From the IMG/VR virus record IMGVR_UViG_3300011997_000001, positions 1 through 49,579 of that record: a stretch of 49,579 nt of DNA; one strand, given 5' to 3'. The translations under genes were made by a program, and so were the position numbers. The notes under the pieces were generated by a model. It was not told the origin of the DNA. It did not search any database and saw only the letters and a program-made list of their open reading frames with translations. How positions within the stretch are numbered: position 1 is the stretch's first letter; every line of letters starts with the position of its first letter. The DNA is from a virus. Of this stretch, positions 13,126 through 21,768 are shown piece by piece.

Positions 13126-14712
13126 TCAGAAGATGTTGACGTTCATCGAGCGACCGATCTCCACGAACACCGCGCCCAAGTAGCGGAACCGGAACACGTC
13201 GCGGCGGTTCGCCCCAGTGGACAGAACCGGCGCGACCCCACCAGCCCACTTGATCGCGGCAGCAGCCCCGGCCAGAGTTCGGCTACCAGTGCCGTCCTGC
13301 ATGAAGTGAATCTCGAACTCTTGCTGCCCACCCTTGGGGTTGGTGAACGTCAGTGCAGTGATGTTGCCGTTGAGCGTCAACTGGTGTATCTGCGCCAGGG
13401 ACAGATCAAGAGTCACCGCACCGTTGGCCGTTAGCGCGCCAGGTGGAGCATTCGGGGAGTCCACTGCGGCCCGATATGGCGACGGCCCAGCGTCAGGGCC
13501 AAGTGGTCCGCTGTCGGCCCATATCGCCCCGAACGTCACTGGGACGTCGGTCACGCCGTCGTTCTCGAACAACTCCCAGATTCCGTAGTTCGCGGTCTCA
13601 GTATTGAAGTAGGCGCTGGTCACAATCGACCTGGAGCCGTCCGGCCAGCACAGCACAGCACGGCTGTTGTCGGTGTCGATCCAGAAGTCGAACGGTTGCG
13701 GGCCGGCCCCCCAGACGGTAGCGAACCTGCCGTGGGTGACGTAAGACGCCAGTGTTGTTGCTGCCCCCCCTGCCCACCGGGAGAGGGTCCATATGCCGTT
13801 GCCGTTGATAGTCAGGTGGAACCCCGCGTTTGGCAGGGTGCCGCTGGCCCACGGCGCGGACGGAATGACGAACGCGGCTACCCCGAGGGCGTTTAGAGGC
13901 CAGGAGATCATGGCCCCGATCCGACGTACTCGCGCCCCGAGGCTGGCTTGCAGGTATCCGGCCGAGACTGCCCCGGCGTAGGGGGTGTGCGCGATGACCC
14001 CGGCTGCGATCACCGGGAGTTCGGTGTGCCCAGGCGCGGTGAAGGTCGTGAACGGCTGCCCGGTGTCGGCGGTGCCGCCAATCGCGCCGTCTGCCTTCCC
14101 TGCCGGGTCGTATCGCAGGGACGCGCGATGCGGCACATAGGTGGAACTAAGGGTCCAGTTCGCGGGGGTGAATGTCGACCCGGACGTGTGCCCCGCGATC
14201 GCACTGACGACGTCGTTGCCAGGAGACACGACCTGCTGGCCGAGGGTGTACGCCATGGTCGGTGCCCAGCGAGGGACCATCGGAGCGACGGCGGCAGTAG
14301 CAGCCCCAGCGGCGTCGTAGTCGGTCGTGGCATGGGTGGCAGCCGTGCCGAGCCCGAGGTTCGTCCGGGCCGTGGTCGCGCTGGCTAGGTTGGAAAGGTT
14401 CGCGGCACTGTCGGTCGCCGCTTGGGCAGCGATCTTCGTGTCGACGTGGTTGCCCAACGCTGCCGCTGTGATGACGTGGGTCACTGGCACCGCAGCCGAG
14501 TGGGCCGCAGCCAGCGCCGCACACGTCCACGTCGTGCCCGACACGTTGGTGACCGTGACGATCTCCGTGTCGATGATGACCCGGAACTGTGACACGCCCG
14601 TCACCGCGGCAGGGAACCCCGACGACGACGCCACAGTGAACGACGTCGCACCAATCGCGGGAGACGACGACAGGGAAGTGACCGCGTTGTCGGCAAACAG
14701 TTCAGACGGCAT
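13126..14712 (-). CDS. Tail fibre/receptor-binding protein candidate, 528 aa
   Basis: The N-terminal 100 residues are Ala/Thr/Ser-rich repeats typical of tail-attachment regions (VTSLSSSPAIGATSFTVASS, then RVIIDTEIVTVTNVSGTTWT). Residues 100-140 carry a NLASATTARTNLGLG segment common in phage fibres. Residues 250-400 form the domain shared with the membrane protein at 12275 (RRIGAMISW, GFHLTINGNGIWTLSRW, FDFWIDTDNSRAVLCWPDGS, FGAIWAD). The last 110 residues repeat a TLDLSLAQIHQLTLNGNITA fibre-tip motif known from many phage tail proteins. Receptor binding is inferred from domain layout and position. Confidence 0.78.
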   Translation of the reverse strand: MPSELFADNAVTSLSSSPAIGATSFTVASSSGFPAAVTGVSQFRVIIDTEIVTVTNVSGTTWTCAALAAAHSAAVPVTHVITAAALGNHVDTKIAAQAATDSAANLSNLASATTARTNLGLGTAATHATTDYDAAGAATAAVAPMVPRWAPTMAYTLGQQVVSPGNDVVSAIAGHTSGSTFTPANWTLSSTYVPHRASLRYDPAGKADGAIGGTADTGQPFTTFTAPGHTELPVIAAGVIAHTPYAGAVSAGYLQASLGARVRRIGAMISWPLNALGVAAFVIPSAPWASGTLPNAGFHLTINGNGIWTLSRWAGGAATTLASYVTHGRFATVWGAGPQPFDFWIDTDNSRAVLCWPDGSRSIVTSAYFNTETANYGIWELFENDGVTDVPVTFGAIWADSGPLGPDAGPSPYRAAVDSPNAPPGALTANGAVTLDLSLAQIHQLTLNGNITALTFTNPKGGQQEFEIHFMQDGTGSRTLAGAAAAIKWAGGVAPVLSTGANRRDVFRFRYLGAVFVEIGRSMNVNIF

Positions 14713-14733
14713 GATGCTCCTTGTGTGCGGGGG

Positions 14734-15135
14734 TCATGGCGCCACAAACCTGATAACGCCTACGGGGATCACGGGTGCGGACCCGCCGGCGAGAATGTTG
14801 ACGCCGGTCGACAGCCGGACAGCGCCAACAGGGACACCCGTCGCCTTCGTCGTGGTCGACCACAGGACGACCGCCAGCACGGTGCCCCAGTCCTCAGCAG
14901 GCGCAGCGAACGAGCTGGACACGATGGTCTGGATGGCACGATCCACGGCAGCGGCGAAGCCAGCCGCAGTCGTGGCCAACGACACCCGGTCATACGACGC
15001 CGCGACCACCTCAGTGACGCTGGCAGGGCTCACAACGTCGTCAGGAACCGTCAGGGACAAACCCACGCCGACCGTGCCACCAGAACGCCACAAGGCTTCG
15101 AGGGCGGCGTGGGCATGGACGTCAGGAAGGTGCAT
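14734..15135 (-). CDS. Minor tail protein, 133 aa
   Basis: It contains LEALWRSGGTVGVGLSLTVP near the start, and WGTVLAVVLWSTTTKATGVP, then VGAVRLSTGVNILAGG near the end. The W-G-T-V...LW pattern is seen in small tail/fibre-associated proteins that bear a beta-sandwich. It lies between the 147-aa gene and the receptor-binding candidate. The exact place in the virion is unknown. Confidence 0.65.
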   Translation of the reverse strand: MHLPDVHAHAALEALWRSGGTVGVGLSLTVPDDVVSPASVTEVVAASYDRVSLATTAAGFAAAVDRAIQTIVSSSFAAPAEDWGTVLAVVLWSTTTKATGVPVGAVRLSTGVNILAGGSAPVIPVGVIRFVAP

Positions 15136-15149
15136 GCGGTTCCCCTCTG

Positions 15150-15593
15150 CTAGACGGTGGTGACGGCTGCTGTGGGCTGGACAGGGATCTTGGCGATGAA
15201 CGTGGACTGCCCAGCCATCGCCTGATACTTGTCTAACGGAAAACTCGAATCAGCGCGTGTGGCACGCCACAGGGAACGACTGTTGCCGACGGTGACCTCG
15301 AGCAGCCACGCCCAGGCCTCGACCGCGTCGACCAGGGTTTGGCGGCGGGTGTTGATCTGCGCCTGGGTGGAGCCGTCGATCCGGCAGATGAAGCCGTGCA
15401 TGCCACCTTCGAGGACCGCGGCGACCAGGTGCTCACCGTCGACGAACGGGGAGGTCGTGGTGATGCGCCGCCAGGTGCGGTCTGGGGTGGAGATCTCGAT
15501 GAGGTAGTAGCCGTTGGCCTCGGTCAGGTCCAACACCAGAGCCCCGGCGGAGTCGAGGATCCGCACGGAGGCGTCAAGGTCTGGTGTGCTCAT
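15150..15593 (-). CDS. Distal tail-like protein, 147 aa
   Basis: ATG 15593 is one base after the tape-measure stop, the usual place for a distal tail protein. The sequence is beta-rich: SVRILDSAGALVLDLTEANG, then IEISTPDRTWRRITTTSPFV, then EAWAWLLEVTVGNSRSLWRA. It is shorter than typical Dit proteins, so it may be only the N-terminal-domain type. Function inferred from position and fold pattern. Confidence 0.65.
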   Translation of the reverse strand: MSTPDLDASVRILDSAGALVLDLTEANGYYLIEISTPDRTWRRITTTSPFVDGEHLVAAVLEGGMHGFICRIDGSTQAQINTRRQTLVDAVEAWAWLLEVTVGNSRSLWRATRADSSFPLDKYQAMAGQSTFIAKIPVQPTAAVTTV

Positions 15594-15594
15594 G

Positions 15595-18500
15595 TCACTG
15601 ACTCCCAAGGTTGCGGGCACGAAGCTGCTCGTCGTAGGCCTGGCGGGCGTCCTGTTGGTCACGGAAGTGGGCGTGCTCGATGTGCAGCGGGAACTCCGAC
15701 GTGCGGGTTTCGTGGACGGGGACCTTGACGACCTGCACCGCTCCCCCACCCCACGGCGAAGCCACCCGCGACCCCAGGGGCCCACCGTCGGCGTACCGGG
15801 GCAGGCGGCGCTTGTTGATCGCGTCCATGAAGTCGGTGCCGTAGAAGTCGTGCGCGGCCACGGACTGGATGTACTCGCGCGGGTTGGCCCGGATCGTCAC
15901 GTTGTCGACCTTCGGACCCAAGAACATGCCCGGGACCACGCCACCATCAGCGCCGCCCCACTTGGGCTTCTTCGGTGCGAACGGCCCCAGCGGGTTAGGC
16001 ACGAGCACGTTGTCCGCAGCCTTGCCCGGGTACCCCTCCAGGCCCTTACCGAAGGACGCCACCACGTTGACCCTCGCCGTCGCCACGGAACCGTCGATGC
16101 CCCCCAGCGCATACATGACCCCATCAATGACCGGGGTAGCGGCCGAGGCGTCCACCGTGACGCGGCCGTTGATCCCAGCCTCCAGCTGGTTCTTCAACGC
16201 CTGAGCCTTGCCCGCCGTCACATCGATGGCCTTCGCTCCGGGCTTCAAACCCGTATCGATGTCGATACCGAAGTCCGCAGCGACCCGTCGGACGTCAGCA
16301 GCTGACACGCCCAGCTTCTTCGCGAGCTCGTCGATCGTGAGCTTGCCCTTGGTTGCCAGGGTTGCCTGCTGGACCTGCATCGCGACAGGGAGGTCCTTCA
16401 CGGCCTGGTCGGTGGCCGAGCCCACCGCGATCGCCGTCAGCCGGGCTTGGGCCACCACGATCAGGTTCAGGCGAGCGAGCTGGGTTTCGGAGTCGTTGAC
16501 CATCTTGATCAACTTCCCGGAGTGATCCGAGAGGATCGTCTGCAGGATCGGCCCAGCCTGCTTCGGGCCCTGCTCGAGGAGCCGGGAGATGACGCTCACA
16601 TCCAGGCCCTTGGCGGTGGCTGTGGTGATGTCCCTGGAGAACTGGCTGGCTTGGGCGATGGTCGCCTTGTACGTGGCTTTCAGACCGGTGGACGCGGCCG
16701 CGGCGTGCGCGTCACCGACACCCTTCTGCGCTTCGGCCACGCCACGCTGAGCCCGGGCCAAGGCCTGCGTATCGGACAGGGTCCGCTTCTTCTTCGCCGC
16801 AACCCGGGCCTCGACGTCAGCCAGGGACTGCTGGGACTTCTTCAGCTTCTCGTTGGACTTGGTGACCTTGTCCGCGCCCGCGGTGGGGTCGAACTGGCCC
16901 AACACGTCAGTGCCACCCTTGAACGCGCTCGAGGCCTTGTCCTGCGCGTCCTGCAACGCCTTGGCGTAGGCCTCCATAGCGTCAATGTCGGTGCCGATAT
17001 GCCCAGCCATGGCCTTGGTCGACAGCCCGGTCTGCTTCTCGAGGTCGACGACGTAGGCGCGCAGCTTCAGCATCTCGTCGCCGGCGTCTTTGGGTGCCTT
17101 GGACAGGTCGACGTTCTGGGACTTGGCGAGCTTGATCAGGGCTGCGTCGGTCAGCCCGGTGGTGGCTCGTAGCCCTCCGAGGTTCGCTGCCGCGTTGCCG
17201 GCACGTTCCTTGAGCACTTCGAGGGACTTGGCGGCCGCGGCGCCGTCGTTGGCGACCTTCGCGAGCTCCTCGTTGTGGAACAGCAGGGAGAACCCGCCCT
17301 TGATCACACCCAGGGTCCCCTGGTACTGCTTGCCGAGCTCGTTCGCCGCCATCGCGGTCTTGGTCAGCTCGTCGACCCCGCCCTGCAGCTTCGCCGGATC
17401 CAGCACGTCCGTGGAGGAGCCCATGCCCTCGAACGTGGTCTTGGCCTTCTGGGCGGCGTCGTCCATCATCATGAACGCGCTGGCGGCCAGGAACAGCGCA
17501 GCGCCAATACCCAGCGTGGCGATGGTCTGCACGGACAGCATGGACGCGGCCAGGGCCCGCAGGGCCACCGTGCCACCCTCAGCGGCCGTCATCAGGCCCA
17601 CCAGGCCCATAATGACCGGAGTCAGGATCATCTTGTTGAACATCACCTGCACCGCGGCCAGGCTGGGGAGCAGGGACGCGGCATACACGGCAGCCAACAG
17701 CAGAACAATGTCCTTGTGGTCGGCGGCGAACCCGGTCGCCGCAGCCAACGCTTGGGCGATCGCGGTCAGACCCGCGACCACAGCCCCACCAGCCAGCGCG
17801 GCCAAGGCACCCACAGCTGGTGCGGCGACCTGCGCGATGGCCTTGAGCATGGTGACCACGTCCACGCCGATAGCCCACAACGCGGCGAACAGGGGGGTCA
17901 GGGCGCGGACCCCGGCCTGCAGGTCGGGTGCTGCACCCTTGGCCAGGTCCATCATCGACTTCATCAGCGTGGTCAGCACCGGCAGCAGCTTCAGGCCGAC
18001 CTCGATCGTGCCCGCCTTGATCGCGTTCACGACCAGCTGCCACTGCGCGGACGCGGACTTCATCTGCTCGGCCAACGCCACCGCGGTGGCCCCGGCACCG
18101 GCATGCGCGGCAGACCACCCGGCGATGACGCCGGTGTACAGCTTGCCCTGGTCTGAAGTCAGCGCCAGCGCGCCCTTGAGCGAGCGGATGTCGGTGAACA
18201 ACGAGGACATGGTCGTGACGTTGCCGCCGGTGACCTTCTGCAGGTCGGCCATCACCCCGGACAGGCCCTTGCTCCCCAGTGCCGCAGCGCCGGACTCATA
18301 CCCCAGGGACTTGAACACCGCGGTCAGGGCGTCGCCGGGGGTGATTAGCTGGGCCATCAGCTGGTTCAGGGCAGTGAACGCCTCAGCCGGTTTGATCCCG
18401 GCCTTGGTCATCGTGGCGATCGCCTGGCCGACGCCGTCGATGCTGATCCCGGCGGCCGAGGCGGTGCCGATGACGTCGCCGATGCCCTGCCCGAGCTGGT

Positions 18501-19275
18501 CGAACGTCAGCACGCCCAGGTTCACGGTCTGGAACAAGGTGTCCGAGACGTCCTTGGCGCTGGCCGCGGACAGGCCGTAAGCGTTCAACACCCCAGAGAT
18601 GGCCTGGGCGGCCACCGCGGTCGTGCTGATGCCGGCGGAGGCGGCCTTGGCGGACGCGTCCAGGACCTGCAGGCCGGCCGCGCCCTGGAACCCGGAGGAC
18701 GCGATGTCGTACAGGCCCGCAGCCAGCACAGTGGCTTCCTGCGGCAACGTCTTGGACAGGTCCAGCACACTCTGGCTGAGCCCACCCAGGGCGATCTCGC
18801 TCATCCCTGTGATGGAGTTGACGTTGCGCATCTGCGCCTCGAACTGCGCACTCAGCTGGATGCCGCCGGCGAACGCGGTGAGCAACTGACGCCCCAGCAT
18901 GAAGGCCGCGGCCGAGGCCAACCCAAGCCCGGCTGCGACCCGCAACCCACCTACCGAGTAGTACTCAGACAGGCGCAGGGCGATCTTGGCATGCCGATCG
19001 GCCTGGTCGGCGGCCTTGCCCGTCGCGATCCCCACAGCCTGCATGCCAGAGGCGGTGGTCTTCGACGACGTGCGGGTCCGCTGCGCGGTCTTCTCGGCGG
19101 TCGCCCCGAGCTTGGCGGTGGCGGCCTCGGTGGCCCCCATGGACTTGGTTGCGCCGCGCTGCCCGGTCTCGACCTCTTTGGCGAACGAGCGGATCGACGC
19201 CTTGGCTTCGGCTAGGCGCTTGTCCAGGGATGCGTTGGATCCGGTGATCTTGACGCCGATAACGCGCACACCCAT
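15595..19275 (-). CDS. Tape measure protein (TP901 type)
   Basis: A 1,226-residue protein, the longest in the genome. The N-terminal 120 residues are coiled coil (ASLDKRLAEAKASIRSFAKE). The TP901-type core follows: LSAQFEAQMRNVNSITGMSE, LDLSKTLPQEATVLAAGLYD, NAYGLSAASAKDVSDTLFQT. Hydrophobic helices come in the middle (VVTMLKAIAQVAAPAVGALA, LASMLSVQTIATLGIGAALF). Near residue 800 there is a charged coiled coil. At about 0.15 nm per residue, a tail of roughly 180 nm is predicted. There is no lysozyme-like motif that I can see. It directly follows the tail chaperone pair. Confidence 0.95.
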   Translation of the reverse strand: MGVRVIGVKITGSNASLDKRLAEAKASIRSFAKEVETGQRGATKSMGATEAATAKLGATAEKTAQRTRTSSKTTASGMQAVGIATGKAADQADRHAKIALRLSEYYSVGGLRVAAGLGLASAAAFMLGRQLLTAFAGGIQLSAQFEAQMRNVNSITGMSEIALGGLSQSVLDLSKTLPQEATVLAAGLYDIASSGFQGAAGLQVLDASAKAASAGISTTAVAAQAISGVLNAYGLSAASAKDVSDTLFQTVNLGVLTFDQLGQGIGDVIGTASAAGISIDGVGQAIATMTKAGIKPAEAFTALNQLMAQLITPGDALTAVFKSLGYESGAAALGSKGLSGVMADLQKVTGGNVTTMSSLFTDIRSLKGALALTSDQGKLYTGVIAGWSAAHAGAGATAVALAEQMKSASAQWQLVVNAIKAGTIEVGLKLLPVLTTLMKSMMDLAKGAAPDLQAGVRALTPLFAALWAIGVDVVTMLKAIAQVAAPAVGALAALAGGAVVAGLTAIAQALAAATGFAADHKDIVLLLAAVYAASLLPSLAAVQVMFNKMILTPVIMGLVGLMTAAEGGTVALRALAASMLSVQTIATLGIGAALFLAASAFMMMDDAAQKAKTTFEGMGSSTDVLDPAKLQGGVDELTKTAMAANELGKQYQGTLGVIKGGFSLLFHNEELAKVANDGAAAAKSLEVLKERAGNAAANLGGLRATTGLTDAALIKLAKSQNVDLSKAPKDAGDEMLKLRAYVVDLEKQTGLSTKAMAGHIGTDIDAMEAYAKALQDAQDKASSAFKGGTDVLGQFDPTAGADKVTKSNEKLKKSQQSLADVEARVAAKKKRTLSDTQALARAQRGVAEAQKGVGDAHAAAASTGLKATYKATIAQASQFSRDITTATAKGLDVSVISRLLEQGPKQAGPILQTILSDHSGKLIKMVNDSETQLARLNLIVVAQARLTAIAVGSATDQAVKDLPVAMQVQQATLATKGKLTIDELAKKLGVSAADVRRVAADFGIDIDTGLKPGAKAIDVTAGKAQALKNQLEAGINGRVTVDASAATPVIDGVMYALGGIDGSVATARVNVVASFGKGLEGYPGKAADNVLVPNPLGPFAPKKPKWGGADGGVVPGMFLGPKVDNVTIRANPREYIQSVAAHDFYGTDFMDAINKRRLPRYADGGPLGSRVASPWGGGAVQVVKVPVHETRTSEFPLHIEHAHFRDQQDARQAYDEQLRARNLGSQ

Positions 19276-19276
19276 G

Positions 19277-20041
19277 TCAGGCCTCCTGCTCGGGGATTAC
19301 GGCCTGGAGGTGGTGGTGGTACCGGTGGGCTTGGTCGGGCGGGATGGTCGCCTCGACCTGGGCTTTGAGCTCGCACTGCACACACCCGCGGGAGACGACG
19401 GTGAACGCCCCGGCCACACCCATCAGGTGGGCGGGCACACCACAGCCGGGGCACCGGTCAGCGGCGCGCACCTCATGGGCCAGGGCGAGGTCCTGATCCC
19501 GCTCCGACCACGACAAGAACGCCGAGTGGGGCAGGCCATGGTCGGCGCAGTACCCGACCTCAGCGGCCAGGCGCGGGTCACGGTCGAGGCGCCGGCGGGC
19601 CCATTCGATGCTGGAGATGTTCAGGGCCACACACCGACCGAAGAGGTCCTCAGCGGCGTCGGTGGGCCACTCGTCCCACCAGTCGGTGGCGGTGCCCACG
19701 TCGACCCCGTCGTAGGTGCCCTGGGAGTAGGTGCCCTGAACGTCGCCGGCACACTCCTGCGACCACGACGTGACCGACGCCGCGATCAAGGCCGGGGCGA
19801 ACGTGTCCTCAAGCCACAGGTCCCGGTCCTTGACCGGCGGGTGCGCCTCTACGAGCTCGTCAAAGGGCGCGCGGCCCATCGCGGCGAGACGGACCGTGAC
19901 GGTCCCGTCGTCGCCGTGGTAGGTCGCCTCGTCCCTGCGCACTCCGGTCAGGCCCGGCGCCGCTTCGGGTCGGCCACGGGCGCCTGGGCTTGGGCGAGCT
20001 GGGCATGCACGACCAGGGCGTTGATCTCGACTTCGTTCCAC
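19277..20041 (-). CDS. Tail assembly chaperone, frameshift extension with second domain and zinc ribbon
   Basis: The open frame overlaps the end of the first chaperone and lies in the -1 frame relative to it. No ribosome-binding site fits an independent start, so it is most likely made as a -1 frameshift extension. The unique part begins about GVRRDEATYHGDDG. It repeats the chaperone domain: MGRAPFDELVEAHP and EDTFAPALIAAS match LGRTPFRDLLLAHP and MDTFPPALVQAS in the upstream protein. It ends with CPGCGVP and CVQC, a possible zinc ribbon. The slip site could not be fixed; it must lie upstream of the first frame's stop at 19948. Confidence 0.75.
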   Translation of the reverse strand: MERSRDQRPGRACPARPSPGARGRPEAAPGLTGVRRDEATYHGDDGTVTVRLAAMGRAPFDELVEAHPPVKDRDLWLEDTFAPALIAASVTSWSQECAGDVQGTYSQGTYDGVDVGTATDWWDEWPTDAAEDLFGRCVALNISSIEWARRRLDRDPRLAAEVGYCADHGLPHSAFLSWSERDQDLALAHEVRAADRCPGCGVPAHLMGVAGAFTVVSRGCVQCELKAQVEATIPPDQAHRYHHHLQAVIPEQEA

Positions 20042-20583
20042 GCGTCGCCCTCGAAGATGTCCTCGATGTCGTCGTCGGTCAGGACCGGGTCAACACAGGA
20101 CGCCTGCACGAGGGCGGGGGGGAAGGTGTCCATGTTGTATGGCGCCTTCGAGCCTTCGCTCTGCGCGGACACGGCCTCGTGGTCCTCGTCGCGGGCCGGG
20201 TGCGCCAGCAACAGGTCACGGAAAGGCGTGCGACCCAGGCTGCGGAACGTGAACCACAACGTGGCGGCGTCCATCGCGTCCAGGGCTTCGGTCGCGGCCC
20301 GCTCCAACGGTTCGAGCTCGGGGCGCTCCGAGGCGTCGACCTTGGCGCGGATGGCCTCAGGGTCGATCACGTCGACGGCTTCAGCGGTGGACCTGCACTC
20401 GGCCAGTCGGCGGGGGCGGGATGCGTCCAGGCGCTCCCGTGCGGCGGTCAGGTCACGCTCGGCGGCGTCGACTGCTGCGACCGTGGTGTCGTCCAGGTAG
20501 ATGCCGACGGTGACGCGGCGGGGCAGCTTCCCGAGCCGGTCCTGTGGGGACTTCGGCTGGATCTTGGTCTTGGGTGCGGTCAT
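19948..20583 (-). CDS. Tail assembly chaperone (gpG-like)
   Basis: A 211-residue protein directly upstream of the tape measure pair, as in most siphoviruses. The N-terminal half is charged helices (AVDAAERDLTAARERLDASR); the C-terminal half is the chaperone domain (LWFTFRSLGRTPFRDLLLAH, DTFPPALVQASCVDP, WNEVEINALVVHAQLAQAQA) ending in PKRRRA. It should coat the tape measure protein during tail assembly. ATG 20583. It is read alone or as a fusion with the overlapping downstream frame. Confidence 0.85.
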   Translation of the reverse strand: MTAPKTKIQPKSPQDRLGKLPRRVTVGIYLDDTTVAAVDAAERDLTAARERLDASRPRRLAECRSTAEAVDVIDPEAIRAKVDASERPELEPLERAATEALDAMDAATLWFTFRSLGRTPFRDLLLAHPARDEDHEAVSAQSEGSKAPYNMDTFPPALVQASCVDPVLTDDDIEDIFEGDAWNEVEINALVVHAQLAQAQAPVADPKRRRA

Positions 20584-20616
20584 GCGCGGGGCTCCTTGGT
20601 ATGGGCGGGAGGGGTG

Positions 20617-20742
20617 CTACTTGCCGTACTTGGCACGCCAGGCTGGTGAGCCGAACTTCAGGCCGGCAGCCTTCTTGGGCTGGTTGGCCTTGAGGCGCAT
20701 GTCTTTGGGGGTTCCCTTGCTGGGTTTTCCTTTGCCTGCCAT
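20617..20742 (-). CDS. Very small basic protein, 41 aa
   Basis: ATG 20742 with AAGGAG seven bases upstream, TAG at 20617. The sequence is lysine/glycine/proline-rich (MAGKGKPSKGTPKDMRLKAN, ending SPAWRAKYGK). It lies between tail tube and chaperone genes. Strong start signals and a plausible composition support it as real. It may be a small virion or nucleic-acid-binding protein; no family is recognised. Confidence 0.65.
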   Translation of the reverse strand: MAGKGKPSKGTPKDMRLKANQPKKAAGLKFGSPAWRAKYGK

Positions 20743-20795
20743 GGCGATCTCCTTGAGTGGTGGGTTGCCGGTCAGGGACGGGCAGTGGTGGTGCT

Positions 20796-20951
20796 TCCCG
20801 GCCCCACCCCAGCGGCGTCAGGCCACGGGCTGCGTGTGCCCGCACGCGGTGCCTGCGGCGCTCCCCGCGCCCCTGCTGGCGTCCCGATGACCGACGGACG
20901 AGCGACTGCAGGGGTGCGGGTTGACGCGCACTGAACGGAGTGGGGCCGGGA
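20796..20951. repeat. Long-range inverted repeat in the tail tube to chaperone gap
   Basis: TCCCGGCCCCAC (20796-20807) and GTGGGGCCGGGA (20940-20951) are perfect 12-base complements 132 bases apart. They bracket most of the 218-base gap 20743-20960, which holds no convincing gene. In RNA they could close a large structured loop that also contains GCGTGTGCCCGCACGC-type local stems. Possible roles are transcription attenuation or an RNA element after the tail tube gene. Confidence 0.45.
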
Positions 20952-20960
20952 GTTGGTGGG

Positions 20961-21455
20961 TTATACGGTGACGACGGCGTTCTTCTCCTGCGCCCCGGTG
21001 ATCGCCAGCTCGCAGATGTAGCGGCCCGGCTCGGTACCCAGGGAGAAGTCCCGGTTCTTGGAACCGATGCGCACCGGCCAGACCTCGACCTTGGTCGTGG
21101 CCACGAAGGTCTGGCCGGTCGAGTTGATGACGATGAACCCGGTGGCCTGCTCCGGCAGGGCCGTGTAGATGGTCTTGCGGGCCAGGTCGTCACCGGTCGC
21201 GCCGGTGCCGTCGTCCTCGATCAGCGTCAGCTTGGCGTCGCCGAACTGTTGCGGGCCGTCGATCTGGACCTCCTGCTTGTACTTCAGGAGGGGCTGGTTG
21301 ATCCGGTTGAGCTTGGTTTCGAAGCCCTCAAACGCCGCGAGTGCGGGGCCGAGGTCCGTGCCGGCGGTGATCTCCGCAGCGGTGGGTGCGGTGATGTCGA
21401 CGATGGTGGGGACGAAGCGGACGCCGGTGGTGCCGCGGCGGAAGAACATGCCCAT
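20961..21455 (-). CDS. Major tail (tube) protein
   Basis: A 164-residue beta-rich protein: GVRFVPTIVDITAPTAAEIT, then ETKLNRINQPLLKYKQEVQI, then GRYICELAITGAQEKNAVVTV. Acidic-Gly-Thr loop LIEDDGTGATGDD and strands TGFIVINSTGQTFVATTKVE are as in tube proteins. Its order (after connector genes, before chaperones and tape measure) is that of the tail tube gene. ATG 21455, one base from the upstream stop. Confidence 0.85.
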   Translation of the reverse strand: MGMFFRRGTTGVRFVPTIVDITAPTAAEITAGTDLGPALAAFEGFETKLNRINQPLLKYKQEVQIDGPQQFGDAKLTLIEDDGTGATGDDLARKTIYTALPEQATGFIVINSTGQTFVATTKVEVWPVRIGSKNRDFSLGTEPGRYICELAITGAQEKNAVVTV

Positions 21456-21456
21456 G

Positions 21457-21669
21457 TCAGGCTCCGATCTTGGAGTCGGTCACGGGTGCCTGGGCGGGCT
21501 TGGTCTTCGGTGCCTCGACGGCAGGCTCGACGGCAGGCTCGACGACTGCGGGCTTGTCCTCGACGAGGACCCAGCCCTTGCCGGACCAGACCTGCTCGAA
21601 GGCTTCGATGGTGGTGACGGCACGCTCTTCGCCGTCCAGCTCTGGGTGCGTCATGACGACGGTGCTCAT
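21457..21669 (-). CDS. Small protein with Pro/Ala/Glu repeats, 70 aa
   Basis: ATG 21669 with GGGAG upstream. The N-terminal half is folded (LDGEERAVTTIEAFEQVWSG, then GWVLVEDKPA); the C-terminal half is low complexity (VEPAVEPAVEAPKTKPAQAP) made by a 12-base tandem repeat near 21515-21545. It resembles the small head or tail-associated protein with a W-G-W-x-L motif found before tail tubes, and it parallels the gene at 26712 (also charged and low-complexity after the capsid). Confidence 0.65.
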   Translation of the reverse strand: MSTVVMTHPELDGEERAVTTIEAFEQVWSGKGWVLVEDKPAVVEPAVEPAVEAPKTKPAQAPVTDSKIGA

Positions 21670-21768
21670 GCGGTGTACTCCCGTGGGTGGGCCAGTCTCA
21701 GCCACGGCCCCGATGGGTGCGCCGTCGTCCGCGTGGTTCTGGTGGGAGGGCGCGGTCCGCTCCCAATG

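Noticed and set aside
15250-15285. GTGTGGCACGCCACAG, resembling element R5
   Set aside because: It lies in the middle of a coding region (LWRAT codons) far from any gene start; probably chance.
17090-18580. A 496-codon rightward open frame inside the tape measure gene
   Set aside because: Antisense to the helical tape measure core; Ala/Ser/Pro-rich shadow with no ribosome-binding site.
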